Positions 48,400 to 60,541 of a DNA stretch of 64,000 nt are shown here, piece after piece. A model generated the notes under the pieces. It searched no databases. It was not told the origin of the DNA and saw nothing but the letters and a program-made list of their open reading frames with translations. A program made the position numbers and the translations under genes. Each line of letters begins with the position of its first letter. The first letter of the stretch is position 1. Source of the DNA: Xanthostigma xanthostigma (lineage: Eukaryota > Arthropoda > Insecta > Raphidioptera > Raphidiidae); assembly GCA_963575645.1 (NCBI GenBank), contig OY754466.1:43246001-43310000 (forward strand), read 5' to 3'.

Positions 48400-49196
48400 A
48401 TGGACGTTAAGGTAAGTTCTTCTTTTGTATTTTAGCATATTGTCGAAGATACCCTGATTATTGATATAATGTATTTTTAAGGCATATTGATGTTCATGTT
48501 ATATATCATGTCCACATAATATTATTAATTATGTGCATATTCAAGTGGATATATATCCTCTCGAGGTGGCACATATAAGTTATCATGTCAGTATCAATTA
48601 TAGCTGGGTCGAAATGTCCACAGTTCAGATAGTGCAGGTGAGAATCGAACCCATGATAGTCTGGTTCCGAGCTAAGTACCAATGTACCAAGCTATCCTCT
48701 ACTGAATTCTTTGTTACAGATTTAGGTTTAAAGAGAGCTTAAAATCAGTTCTGTTCTGTTATCTTTGTCTATTTCCCGTCGCGCTGTTTTTTTAAACCCA
48801 TTAAATTAATGTTGACAAGTTCTAGAATGGTTCTAGATTTCTTCGGACAATTCGAACTAAACTTATATGCCAACAAATGCTTTAGAACTGTCAGAAAGTT
48901 CAGAATCATAAAGATAAGTGTCCATCCATCGTCTATAAAAAACAAAAACAGTTCAGAACTGGCCAACAAATACCTCTAATTTACAGTTGCAGCTGTCAGA
49001 TTACACACAATCGAAATCGAGTGTGTACCTAAGTAATCTCAGAGCGTTTGGAGCGCTACATATGGACAGTTCTGTAGCCAGCCAGGAAGAGAGGGGGTCG
49101 TTGGAGAAGTTTGGCTTGTGCGGGGACTATTTTCTTGCTGGCTACAAACCGTCTACAGACTTGCATCTCGGCCGCTATGATCATTCAAATAATTGA
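48400..49196 (+). CDS. Unrecognised two-exon small protein (73 aa)
   Basis: I do not recognise this gene. ATG at 48400 opens a 12-base coding exon (MDVK) ending at a consensus donor GTAAGT; the exon 48987-49193 plus TGA follows an AATTTACAG acceptor in the right phase. The protein is 73 aa, with no signal peptide or membrane segment, a serine-rich start (SDYTQSKSS) and an end rich in Gly, Tyr and His (GDYFLAGYKPSTDLHLGRYD). The second exon is more GC-rich than its surroundings and has a coding look. A repeat ends directly before its acceptor and a MITE starts 7 bp after its stop. An out-of-frame ATG at 48386 lies just upstream. AATAAA occurs at 49578. It could also be the N-terminal piece of a longer alternative transcript. 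Confidence 0.42.
48605..48720 (-). repeat. tRNA-like SINE fragment
   Basis: On the minus strand GGGTTCGATTCTC gives a near-perfect box B and an AGCTCGGAACC stretch lies upstream, in the intron of the 48400 gene. The cloverleaf is incomplete. Confidence 0.45.
48800..48977. repeat. GTTCTGAAC-family MITE, worn copy
   Basis: The right end is the complement of AGGTATTTGTTGGCCAGTTC; the left half is decayed. It borders the acceptor of the 48987 exon, so the exon's polypyrimidine region may be repeat-derived. Confidence 0.55.
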
Positions 49197-49202
49197 TAAC
49201 AA

Positions 49203-49496
49203 GTTCGTTCCAAGCAGCCGCGAACAGTAATAAAACCGTACACAGTTGTGTTACTGCGCAAGACTGTCTTGCGCAGTATCGATTTTTGAGCTAGTGCGCA
49301 AATTAGTCTTGCGCAGTGACAAGACTGTATGGTTCTATTACCGTTCACGGCTGCTTGGAACGAACCTCCGTGAACGGTAATAGTACCATACAGTCTTGTC
49401 ACTGCGCAAGACTAATTTGCGCACTAGCTCAAAAATCGATACTGCGCAAGACAGTCTTGCGCAGTAAAAAGACTGTGTACGGTTTTATTACTGTTC
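49203..49496. mobile_element. GGTTCGTTCC-family MITE, inverted dimer
   Basis: A complete copy (about 49203-49367) is followed at once by the reverse complement of most of itself (49368-49496). Arms share ACTGCGCAAGAC.GTCTTGCGCAGT words. The junction is at the terminal repeat. Confidence 0.75.
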
Positions 49497-52054
49497 GCAC
49501 GCTTACACAAAAGATTGTAATGGATATGAAAATAACACAAAACAAGTTTAAGTTGAAATAAGTATATTTTGACAGTAAATAAAACAATTTTAGTCCATAA
49601 TAAAAATTACATTGTACGCATACGACACGGGCGCACCAATATATATATACGTATTATTCAAATGCTGTACGTGTACAGATCAAAGGTCACTTACGTGTAA
49701 TCTGACAATGTGTAAACTCACAGCTTTGACTTTACCAGTAATTTACCCTTTTTTTTTTGATAAGCACATTATGATATTAAGCTCTGCCGTAACAATAATA
49801 GAATTACATTTAAGTATAGGTATATAAAATTTATTTCTATAATAATTTTTTTCTATAACAATCTATAATATTAGACAATAAGTAAGAAATGCTTTATCTA
49901 TAAGTAGTTCATAATATTATGCTACAGTTTTGGTATAAAAATTAAGTCAGTGCTTTCCTTATGCCTTAAAGGATTAGTTAAGTAGTTAAAAATTAACATA
50001 CAAACATTTTCTTTTTTGTATATAGTTTGATGTATAAAAAATTTTGGAATGAGCACACATTTTAAAATTTTAAGCATTGCAAAAATTTTCTTAGTATTGC
50101 TTACTATGTTTTACAGTAGTACACTTATTTTAATATTATATTAACGTTACAAATAGGATATTTGCAGGTTTGTTTGTCGGCAAGTTCTGAACTCCCGGAG
50201 CGTGTGTTGGCAGTACAGAACTCTTCGGACACAACTGTGTGTTTGTTGGGAAAATTCTGGCACTCTTCAGAGTGTTCGAGCTGGGTTCTGGCAGTTCTAG
50301 GCTCCTAGAACTGCTATAAGCCTAGAACCAGGTTCAGACTGTTCGAACAATCCGAGATAATTTTGCCAACAAACGCGCAGTTGTGTTCGAAGAGTTCTGT
50401 ATTGCCGACATTCGCTTTAGGAATTCTGAACTTACCAACACACCTTACTTTATTTAGCTTGTAATTTTGATCATAAGCATGAAAATACTCTCTAATCAGT
50501 GGAAGGGGAACTACGTTGATGCTTGTCCATGGAACTAAACTAACCTATCTTTCTAAAGCGATGACGTCACAATAAATACGCATTTGGTTCCCGACAATAA
50601 CAACTCAACACAAACATATTTTGTTGTTCTTTTTTGTGATAAAACATCTTAACATCAACAATCGTGAATCTTTTATTAATTACCCATTTTATTTACCGAA
50701 TTACTTTGCCACTGAACGGATTTAGTAAAAATATTTTTTTTTATTTACTGACTAAATAATTAATTTAGGCACACATACATCAATTAAATTAAATTTTTGC
50801 AGTGCTTAAACATAACTTTAATTATGAAGTAACTAGATTAGAAAATAAGCTCTTTTTGCTTATCAAATTACGCGTTTAGTTTTTTCTTTTACAATTAACT
50901 ATAAAAATTTAACAATGATGGTTTAACAGTGCAGTCAGTTTTTTTTAATAATAATTTTACATAATTACATACAATAATATTAATCCACTGAAAATAGACC
51001 AAGTTTAACCAGATCTAGAACGGTTTTTGTAGAACACCTCTGATCTTAATTTTTTTTACAGTTTTATTATAATACTTTGAAACCATTGTTATATAAAGCT
51101 CTAGAAAAGCTGTGGATTTGAAATTTTTCGGAGTGAAATCTATGTTCAGTGAACTATAATACAGTATTCCTCATCAACGCGGCTCTAAACGCGTTCTATG
51201 AAGATAATTTTTTTGTATACGGGGTTTTTTTAGGTATAGGCGGTTCACCCTACTTTAAAACAGAAATAATCTAGCATGAAATAATAGTTTCGCCAAATAC
51301 CGCTAGGTATCCCTCGTTGTAGACGAGGAATTATTGTATTTTACTTTAAAAGTACTAATAAAAAATATTCATTAAATGCGATTGTGTTACGATTTGAAAT
51401 ATTAATAAAATGTTCTGACTGCAAGCAAAACCCAAATACAGGCACAATCGACTCATCATTTTTTTTGTTGAAATTGTTCGATATAAAATTTAATTTAATG
51501 ACTTCAAACATAGACAGTTTCCGGTCAAGTATCAAGTATTAACAATATTAAAAATACTGAAAGTCATTTCAATAAATAAATGCTTATCGTTTATAAATTC
51601 CCGTTTTACGATTTTTTTGAGTATTAACAAGACTAAAAATATTGATATTGAGCTTGAGAAAAGCCGAAATCGTAGATTCATAATGATGCTGTAGTTAGGG
51701 CGTTTCAATGGCTTTTCTATTATAAACCCCCAGTTAGGTTCAAAGAGTAATATCTAATACTCTAGGAAAACATAGTGAAAATCATTTAGTGATCAGTAAT
51801 TGCTTTGTCCTCCCTTGCGTGCATTCTATCTTTGTCGCGTGACTAATTATGTCTTGTTGCATTAATTAATATTCTATGTTCTCAATCCTGTTATCCACCC
51901 TGCATAGATACTAACTAAATTGACGGTATCAAAGAATTAATTCTTTGGTTCTTACGGGATGAATACATCGAAAGTATTTTGAATTGAACGTGCTTACAGT
52001 GCCTCGAAATGATGTAAAAGGTACTAAATTAGATGTTGAGGATGTATGAAAAGT
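49497..52054. other. Intergenic, repeats only
   Basis: Apart from the MITE at 50166 and a worn TA-type element near 51160-51335 (ends ACAGTATTCCTC and complement of CAATAATTCCTC), I see nothing that looks like a gene. Confidence 0.5.
50166..50445. mobile_element. GTTCTGAAC-family MITE, best copy
   Basis: Ends AGGTTTGTTTGTCGGCAAGTTC and complement of AGGTGTGTTGGTAAGTTC. The two halves are inverted over their whole length around a central CTAGGCTCCTAG. No open frame. Confidence 0.8.
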
Positions 52055-52380
52055 AGAGCTGTAACAAACCGTATGTATTCGTTACTGAGTAACGGGTACA
52101 TCGTCTGACTCGAAGTAACGAATCGTTACTTGCAAATTCTTATCGTTACTCGCATCTTTTGTATCCATGTCAGTTCGACTCGTTTGATGCGGTTATACGT
52201 TATACGAAGTCATACCGTATCACGTATGCGACGCGCCTCGATGCGATGGTACATGCTTGATGCTGATTGTATGTCGTATGGAAAGTAACGAGTAACGTAA
52301 CGATACGAAAGTAACGGGTACTGGTTCTTTAAGTAACGAATACATACGGGTACACAATTTTTCGTTACTTTTACAGCTCT
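52055..52380. mobile_element. AGCTGTAA-family inverted-repeat element, copy 2
   Basis: The 326-bp copy is opposite in orientation to 11997-12390, with AGAGCTGTAACAAACCG at the left and TTTTACAGCTCT at the right. Confidence 0.75.
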
Positions 52381-52591
52381 AATGAAAAGTGTCTCAAATC
52401 ATCGATAAATAAATGGAATTTTGTCAACTTATTTAATATATCTTCAATAAGTACCTACCCACAATTTTAGAACGGCTTACTAAATAGTTAAGAAAAATAA
52501 TTACGAAATGAACATGAGCTCTTCTAAGAAAATCGCGCATTCATAGTTTAATACAGATAAGCCATTTAATATCATCGAGAAAATGTTTAGG

Positions 52592-52977
52592 ATATCGACG
52601 TTGGTTCTGTAATACCTCTTATGTGCAAAAAGTAAAATTTGCAGGAAAGGCCAAAAAGTGGTTATTTCAGCAATGGATTGGTAAGAACTAGCAATTCCAG
52701 AGGTATATTACTAATTCATACTTATCTTCACTATACATGTTTAATTGAGAAGAAGTATTTTCTTAAAAAATATTTAACGTTAATTTCGGATTTATTGGCA
52801 CATGGGAGGAATTATTTGATACAACTTTTCACATAAGAGTTACTTCCCCTTGTTGGTTACTGTAAAATTAATTTGGAGGTATTACTAGTGTATACCGTTT
52901 CCTGAATCTTTTCATCTAAAAAACGTAAAATCTGCCAACTATGCACATAAGAGCTATTACAGAACCAACGACGATAT
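52592..52977. mobile_element. TATCGTCGTTGGTTCTG-family MITE, copy 1
   Basis: Ends ATATCGACGTTGGTTCTG and the complement ATATCGTCGTTGGTTCTG. The body matches 63371-63762 in reverse orientation over nearly all of its 386 bp. Confidence 0.85.
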
Positions 52978-53056
52978 ATTAGTTACATATTTATTTAAGA
53001 AGCTCTGTTTAAAATTTCATCTGTTGTCACCGATGAAAATCATGAAAAAAGAAATA

Positions 53057-53591
53057 CAGTGTAAACTCTATATAGCGACACTCAAGGGACTGTGCACTTT
53101 GTGGCGTTATTGATAGTTGTCGTTAAACGGAGAGAAAAAATAATCCAATCAATATTCTTTCACTATATATATTTACTCATAATATATAAAAGCTACTGAA
53201 TCCAAATCGTCTTCCAGTATCACGTATCTTTTCTCCCGTCTCAATTTTTCGTCAATACAGAAATATTTTCTTTTATTCGCCATGTTCACAGTTTGCAAGT
53301 TTGTGGGCAAGTAAGAATCTGATAACTTATCGATAAGCAGCTGAGCTAAACATATGAGAGATGATCCCAACAAACAAAAGAACGAATTTCTTAAAATCTT
53401 CGATACGCATTATGCCGACAACAAGGCGACAAAATAACAAACAAGTACTGTTTATTGCTTAATGATGACGTATTGTTGTCGTTATTTAGAGTGTATCATA
53501 ATATCATTGTATGAGCTACAAGGTAAACCAACTAGAGTTAAGTAATTTCGACGTTTTAAGGATTTTGTCGTCATATCGAGGAGTTAGCTGT
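53057..53591. mobile_element. Tigger-like element with transposase remnant
   Basis: CAGTGTAAACTCTATATAGC and CAGCTAACTCCTCGATATG (complement) bound the element between TA dinucleotides. On the minus strand at 53173-53283 a frame starts MANKRKYFCIDEK, the usual opening of the CENP-B/Tigger helix-turn-helix. A related copy is at 61109-61588. Confidence 0.7.
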
Positions 53592-54072
53592 AATTATTGT
53601 TGAAAAGTATCAAACGAGCAGGTAATAAAAAACCATTTCGAGGCGCCTAGATTAGCTTTCAGTCTCACAAAATTGTTATTCCAGTTCTAATAGACATCAG
53701 TGTGTTCAAATGTGTTATTTTGGTGACCATTGATTTTCCGGTTTATTAAAATAATATCAAATTGAGAATATTTATTGGTACTAGGTTCAGATAATCCTTC
53801 TCTTTATTTAAAAAATATGTGTACGAAGTTAGAATTGTAATAAATTAATTAATGCTAATCATTCGTATATTCCCGTCTTCCGAGTTTTTGCTTTGCGAGT
53901 TCGCGCGAACTCGCGAAGTCGGGAACTCCCTACACATCCCTTGACAAAATAACGCATCATTATATTATTAACAAAATATAAGTAATATACGAAAAAAAAA
54001 CGAGTATACTTCTATTCAAGTATTGTGCTATTGTTTTTAAACATAATAAAAAGAAAATCGAAAAGACGTTAG

Positions 54073-54078
54073 TTTATT
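54073..54078 (-). terminator. Polyadenylation signal of the 54126-57229 gene
   Basis: AATAAA on the minus strand, 48 bases beyond the stop codon. Confidence 0.5.
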
Positions 54079-54125
54079 GTATGTTATTATGTAATTTAGC
54101 GTAAATAATAACCATTTACTTAATG

Positions 54126-57100
54126 TTATTCATTGTCAGGTTCGCCTTTGATAGCGTTATAATCAGAATTTCTTGATCGGAGCATTCGTAGAAATGACCC
54201 CAAGGCAAATATAGTCCGTCTATGTCTATGGAAGATACCTGTTTTAACACAAAACAAATAGATCAGAAAATGGTTCACATCCAGTTATTCAATTTTTAAG
54301 TAAAACTTTCTTCGGCCCGGTAAAATAATTGAAAATGCAACGGACGAGTCGCAATGTACGTATACCGTATACTATAAAAACCGGCTGTAGAACATCAAGC
54401 TAAGTTGGCGGCGAGATCGAACACTTGCCTCGTAACCTAAGGGTCGTAGGTTCGTTACCGGCGATCGACGCCATTATTATTATATTATTTTTACAAGTAT
54501 AGCAGTTTTACTTCCGTAGCGTGTAGTGTAAAATACAGTCTCTTTTTTAAGGCTAGTGTTCTCAGTTTATTGTACTGTGTCGTTACAAAGGAAAGAGACA
54601 GCGCTGCCTGTCACATAACACAACTGGAAAGACATCCCGACCGCCTTTTTAATAAAAACGCCATTTTTGTCTCGATTTTTACGGAAAACAAATTTAGAAT
54701 TATTATAAAAATAGCTTTGAAAAATTTTGAAAAATCTGATTATTAGGTAGATTCCAACAAAAAAAAAAATGTGAAACAATACCATTCAGTTTTGCGGCAG
54801 ACTAGAGTAAATTTGTCTTGATTGGTGCAATTTACGCTATGGGATATTTTTTATTAAAATATATTTTGTACAAAATTATGGTGTTTTCTCAAAAAAAAAA
54901 AAACTGTCTTAGTAACATGTAATGACATCTGATAGAATTTACTCAAAGCTATTAGTTCAGAAGCAAACAAAAAATAACTGTTTTAGTACCAAGTAGCGAC
55001 ATCTGTCAGAATTCGTCCAAAGCTATTAGTTCAGAAGCAAATCTCGTAGAATTTGTTCAAAGCTATTAATTCTATCGCACCCGGGTGAAACCGGGACGAA
55101 CCGCTAGTAATACTACAGAATGCAAAAATTATACTAATAAAAAACAAAACTTACCACTGTATAGTGTTTCTCTTAGTGCCTTTCTGTCGACACCGTTCGC
55201 AGTAGGCGATATTGGCGAAATCTGTATGTTTTGAACTATCTGTGGTTTATTGTTAACAGACTCCATTGCATGTTGTCGCAACACTTCAATGTGACGGTGC
55301 AATAAATTATTATAAATCTGAAAATTGTATACGATTTATTTAGTTCAACATTTTTTGTTACAAGACCATAAACCAGTTTAAAACTTGTTTGACTCCTAAA
55401 ATATTTCTGATTGTAAACAATTTTCGAATACAGTTCAAACACAAACGAGCAGTTTTTAGTTTCACAAATTCACTCGTAATAATTGTAACTGAATTTAAAT
55501 TTTCTTCAAAATAAAATCAACTACCTATAGGTATTGTATGATTATTTTTTCACTAGAGAATTTCGACACATCTGTTTTTTATTAAAATGTTACAATAAAC
55601 AAATACTGCATCTGAATTGGATAAACAAGTCAGCGGGCCCCAAATTACGTAGTCTGCAAATGAACTTACTTAAAGCTGTGATAAACATGTTTTCGGGTCA
55701 AGGTTAAGTATCATAAATTTTTGGTTCAATATAATAAATTGATTCAGTATTATTGTTCACTGTTTTCAATTAATCTTAATTGGCACGCTTGTAAAAAACA
55801 AAAGTGTTGTGCTTTTCTTTTGTATATTCTGCATTCAACTGTTTTAAATAAATTTACAGAGCCCGTGAGTTATATATTATGACAAGATATTTTTTTTACT
55901 GTTCAAAACACACATTAATATTACTACTGTATCTTTACTTAGCTTCGAGGGTACAAAGCATTTATGCGCGCTTTCTAATGGGTGCTGGGGGCACGATGTG
56001 CGTTCGTAGTGTACCCCACTCCATTGACTAAAGGTTAATCGTATATTTTCCGAGGACCTAATTTCTCTAACAATCGCATCTGAAAGCTACTCACAATGTG
56101 TCGCACGAAACAAAAAAATCTTAGTGTCCGACGAAAATAAAATGAAAGAAAGTTTTGGTATTGGTTTGCTTTGTTTTGTTTTTTTTATTAAGACAGGAGA
56201 TACGTATTTTTAACTTTTAGGAAATAATGTTTTTTTATCAATTTAAAATAATATTCCAAGAACTAATCTGATAAAACCAATATTTTTCGTTTGAAATATT
56301 TGTTTTCAATTTTTTTTTCATTTGAAATATTAGTTCACAATTAAAAAAAAAAGTATACCAAGTAAATTCTATTATAATATTATTGTGTTAACATTTGCGT
56401 AGCCGAATGTTACAAAACTTTTTGTGCATAGTGTAAAACGATTTTTTGAAGTGCAAAAAATAAATATTAATATTTTTGTATGATTAATGGTCATTGACCA
56501 CATTGCTTGTAATTCACATTAAATTATTACATCAATTTATTATTGCTATCGTATTTAGCAATGAAGTATTAAATGGATAATTAAAATACATCTTAGCGAA
56601 AAATTGATTTAAAAATATGACTAAAATGACATAGTATTATTTTCATACTGCATGTTATATACTTATCGCCTTTCAGCTGTTTTTAAAATAAAACACGGTC
56701 GCTTAAGACAAAGGACTAAACACATTGATAATAGTTTGTAATATGTTACCTGATTGATTTTCAGGGCAGTGAAGTGATTATTTGTGACAGTTTCCGTATA
56801 GCATTGTTGTTTTGGCACATGATTGTTTAATCGACCTCCTACAGCAGCACCCTTTGTCTGATGCACTTGGTAGTAATGCAGAAGCCTTTCAAAATCTTGC
56901 ACATTATTAGCTTTAATAATGTTTTTTAGGTGAGAAGTGCTAAGTAAATTATCAATTTCCCGCTTCGGAAATGTATTGATACTGACACGAAAAACAATTC
57001 TATTTTCTAATGCTATACTCTTTTTGGATTTCTTTAAGTGCACATGTTCTCTTTTTGTTGCTTGTAACTCTTGCTCGCCGCTGCAATAGTTTTTAAATAT

Positions 57101-57229
57101 TTTTTGTTGATTGTTCGAATGACACTGGGTAGCGCCATTGTTATCTCTATATGTACAATGGGGTTGTGTTCGGTGCGCGTTCTGTTGCACGAGCGTAAGC
57201 CGCTTTCCGTTCAAGCGCAAATCGTTCAT
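54126..57229 (-). CDS. Unrecognised three-exon gene (251 aa)
   Basis: I do not recognise the family. Exons 56750-57229, 55155-55317 and 54126-54238 have consensus donors (GTAACA, GTAAGT) and acceptors (TTTTCAG, TTAAAACAG) and join in phase. The start ATG at 57227-57229 (MNDLRLNG) follows an in-frame TAA, so it is the first possible. There is no signal peptide or membrane helix. Residues 1-85 are polar and low in complexity; a segment near 85-130 (VSINTFPKREIDNLL, then HLKNIIKANNVQDFERLLHYY) looks helical; residues 161-180 (IYNNLLHRHIEVLRQHAMES) form another likely helix; the C-terminus 'YSGIFHRHRRTIFALGSFLR' is basic and amphipathic and is the part most likely to be conserved. The many basic residues suggest a nuclear or nucleic-acid-linked protein, which is inference only. 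Confidence 0.7.
54405..54475 (+). repeat. tRNA-like SINE head
   Basis: TTGGCGGCGAGATCG (box A-like) and GGTTCGTTACC (box B) are properly spaced, with CTCGTAACC in the anticodon-loop position. The T-arm stem does not pair, so it is not a working tRNA. It lies in intron 2 of the 54126 gene. Confidence 0.45.
54900..55110 (+). repeat. Retroelement 3' tail with three short direct repeats
   Basis: Three units of the type 'CAAAGCTATTA.TTC..AAGC' follow each other, then CCCGGGTGAAACCGGGAC and GAACCGCTAGTA, the ending of a widespread insect retroelement. Confidence 0.5.
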
Positions 57230-58936
57230 TCCTATCACTTTATACAATATTCTTTAATTTAACGACATAAACGTTTATTTTTTTCATTTGTATCTTTAAC
57301 GAATTGAAACCGGTCACAAACCGTTTATCGTGAGTTTTTAACATGTTCTTTAAACATTTAAGTCATATTATAATTTTTAATCTCTAAATATACAAAATTC
57401 CATAGTTGATTAACTATTTTTTAATTGCTTCAGTTCATAAAAATGCAAAATGCATAACTTTGCATATATTTTTATTCAAAGAACTTTCAATTCCAACTAA
57501 ATACACAAATGTATTTGTTATATGATTTGAGTCTTTATATAACAATGCAGACATTTACATTATTTATCGATAAAAATATTGTATACATGCACAATATTTA
57601 TTTTTATACATAAAGTGAAATCCATTCAGTTTCATAGAGAAAACGATGGTAAACATAAACAGTGAATTCCTGGCCGATGAATCGGAAATTAACCTTGATT
57701 GCCCTTATTGTTTGAAAATAGACACATATAATATTATATAGCTGCAGTTGTTTTCAGTTTAGTCTATTTTTTTGTTAAATCTGCAGAATACAGATACACT
57801 AAATCGGTATTCGTCGGATGGCGGAACCTAGATATGGAATCATAAAATCTCGATATTTCATATCTTTGGAACAACTTGACAGTATTTTCCTTAAGACTTA
57901 ATTGTCGTATGTGTGTTCGTATGGTAGCGCTAAAAATATTCGATTTTAACGTTGATTTAAGGAAAATTTGGTAAACATATTATTGAAGTTCACTATCACA
58001 TGACTCTTACAATAGGTGTATTTAGATATTTTTTGGTACTTACAATCTAAAATATCTCCAGAACTTTTAACACAATTTACTTACTAGAATGGTCACGTAA
58101 GTGGCGCTGCCTTATTTATATACTATAATCGGAAAATAACACTTGCAATTTGTATGCGTTGGACCACAGAACAGTCTGTTCTGTGCGTTGGACTGTAATA
58201 CGACTTTTGTTGACGGCGACATCTAACTGAGATTTATTAGTTAAATGGCACTGCTAGTAACTTAAAGTTGCAGTGTCCATAGCGCTTTAGGAAGTGTCCA
58301 TAGGCTTTGTAACTTAAAGTTGAATTTGGCAAGCTTAAATTTATGTTTTACATTAGCCAGGCGCCCCGCGACGGCTCCTAATTTTTTATTGCTTTAGTAG
58401 ATAGGGAGTGGGGACTCCTGACCTATTGATTTTTGTACCGTTTGCAGGATCGGTGGTTTTAGAAATTATAATGTGCATATTTTGCACTTGTAAGATATTA
58501 CCTATAACAATATTGTCATTCGTATAAGAACTTCCGCTGGAAAATTCTATTGAAATTATTAATATAAAAAAATTCTGCAATACGAAAGTCACAGATTTAA
58601 GGCTGTTATAGTGTTATTGTACATCTTATGAAATTGAATGAATATTCCTACCTATGATAAATAATATATTGATTTGTTAGGTAAATAGTACATCGACAAA
58701 AGAGAGCCGCATCCGGTTTAACAAAGCCTACTTTATGTATTACATAATGGACGTATATTTTCATTCGTTGTGAAGCATCGGACATGTTACAGTAAACGCC
58801 TGGATAGATAGACTTCTACCGAGTACCGACTGTTTTAAAAAGACAATGGGATTTTGTCATCCGTTTGGCCCTGGAGTGGGGGGTTGGCCTTTGGTGGAGG
58901 GGGGGGGGGATGTCAATGAAAATCGCACGTCAACTG
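57230..58936. other. Intergenic, no supported gene
   Basis: This holds the 5' flank of the 54126 gene. A 31-codon plus-strand frame at 57647 (MVNINSEFLADES with a CPYC) is too short to support. No mobile element was defined. Confidence 0.4.
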
Positions 58937-59292
58937 CAGTGCCGTAAATAGGGTGGTGCCACCGGTGCCCAGGCACAGGGCGTAGACTCTGGGGGGCGCA
59001 AGAATAGCCAGACCAGGCAGGACTATTATTTCTTCGGTTTGCTCCTGATAAGTTCCCGCTGCGCCCCTAGTGCTCGATTCCAACACATACGTACGTACAT
59101 GCCAGTATCATCAAAAACATCTATTAAATTAGACAAAACACCAAGTTCCTTGTGCTTTATTTCATCACCCTGAATGAAATAAAGTAGGCCTATACATAGC
59201 ATTGCTCTAGGGTACCTATAATATCTAAAAAAAAACAAGGGCGCAGTTATAGAAGCTCGCACAGGGCGCAAAAAAGGCTATTTACGGCACTG
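58937..59292. mobile_element. hAT-like element
   Basis: Ends CAGTGCCGTAAATAGGG and complement of CAGTGCCGTAAATAGCC, with an exact 8-bp duplication GTCAACTG (58929-58936, 59293-59300). It is 356 bp long, with only an accidental frame inside. Confidence 0.92.
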
Positions 59293-59698
59293 GTCAACTG
59301 TTTAATTAAGAGAATATGCATTATAATAACATATATTATGTTGTATTACCAAATCAATCCCGGGCATAAACACTGCCCGAATTGCCCGATTAGAAACGAG
59401 CGTCGCAAATTTATTTAAAAAAAAAATTACAGGGTAAATCTCACGTGAGAAGAGGTCCGTGTAAAAAAAACACACCGTATCTCTTTCTATAAGTACAGGA
59501 AAAATGATCTAAGAATGTCGCTTCCTGTGCTTTTTTTTAAAAATTGTAGGTACCCCCATGCGATGCGCATACAAAATAGAGTGCAGTGTTATTCCAACCG
59601 TTGTTCAAAAAATCTGAAAAATCATGAAATGTTATCGTTTGGTAAATACTTTCTCGAACATTATTACGGTCACCATAAAATAATAAGTTTTGAATCAG

Positions 59699-59768
59699 TA
59701 TAGTACGCGCCAACTTCTAAAAGGCTCGGAAGTTAGGTGCGAATGCAGGCTTGCGCTTGTACAGTCAT
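59699..59768. repeat. Truncated GTACGCGCC-family MITE
   Basis: TATAGTACGCGCCAACTTCTAAAAGG and the following GCAGGCTTGCGCTTGTACAG match one end of the 9866-10178 element; the other end is missing. Confidence 0.65.
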
Positions 59769-60419
59769 CATATTATAAGATATAGATGTATCAATTCGAA
59801 AATGCTCAGGATTACTCGACTGTGAAGAAATAAATAAACACGTGTTTCGTGCTTTTTTTAAAAACAATCCCTTCAGAGGGTGAAAGAAGCTAAATAGTCA
59901 CGTGAATGTCATCAAATTTGAAATTATACTTGAACAACAAAAAAATTCTGAAGTCATAATTTATTATTTTTGCTCACGCGTAAGCTCGCCCAGTAGTTTG
60001 GTGATTGTGACACCAACAAACAGATTAGTGAAGAAAATTGTAATAAAGAAGTTTTGTAGACAATATTTTTTCTATTAGTACGACTATATTCTTTGAACCT
60101 AAAATAAAAAACAGTTGTGTGGTTTTAAGAAACCACGACGCAAGTGAAACTTTTATTGGATATTAGGCGTTGGATTGTAGATACTTATCCATCACGATTA
60201 ATTATAAACAACAATATTCACATGAATACACGAATAAAAACCTGTAAACACTGTACAGCACTTGCCCGCATGACAGACTGACTATGTGTTATACATACTA
60301 CACGGTCAGCTGATGCTAACCATGGGCGCCGCCATATTGGCCTTGGCTGCTCTACGGAGCGCCTACTCCGAACGCCTTTCACTTTACCCCTACTCCGCGG
60401 CCGCCTGTAATGCGACATG

Positions 60420-60541
60420 CAACAGACGGCCAGAAAAATTCGGGGCGATAGAATAAAAGTTTCAGCTTAAAAAAAGCTAAAACTAAAACATCAATCAAAA
60501 TCAAACTTGGCGTGAGCGAAGCCGCGGGCAAAAGCTAGTTG
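60420..60541 (+). repeat. Retroelement 3' tail
   Basis: The ending TTGGCGTGAGCGAAGCCGCGGGCAAAAGCTAGTT is the terminal motif of a common insect retroelement or SINE. No coding part is attached. Confidence 0.5.

Noticed and set aside
49181-49561. Similar frames at 49181-49402 (minus) and 49316-49561 (plus)
   Set aside because: Both come from the inverted MITE dimer.
54405-54475. Possible tRNA gene
   Set aside because: Boxes A and B are present, but the T-arm and acceptor stems do not pair; a SINE head explains it.
59026-59271. 81-codon minus-strand frame
   Set aside because: Falls inside a hAT-like MITE with an intact target duplication.
60218-60418. 66-codon Arg-rich minus-strand frame
   Set aside because: GC-rich repeat context next to a retroelement tail; composition explains the arginines.
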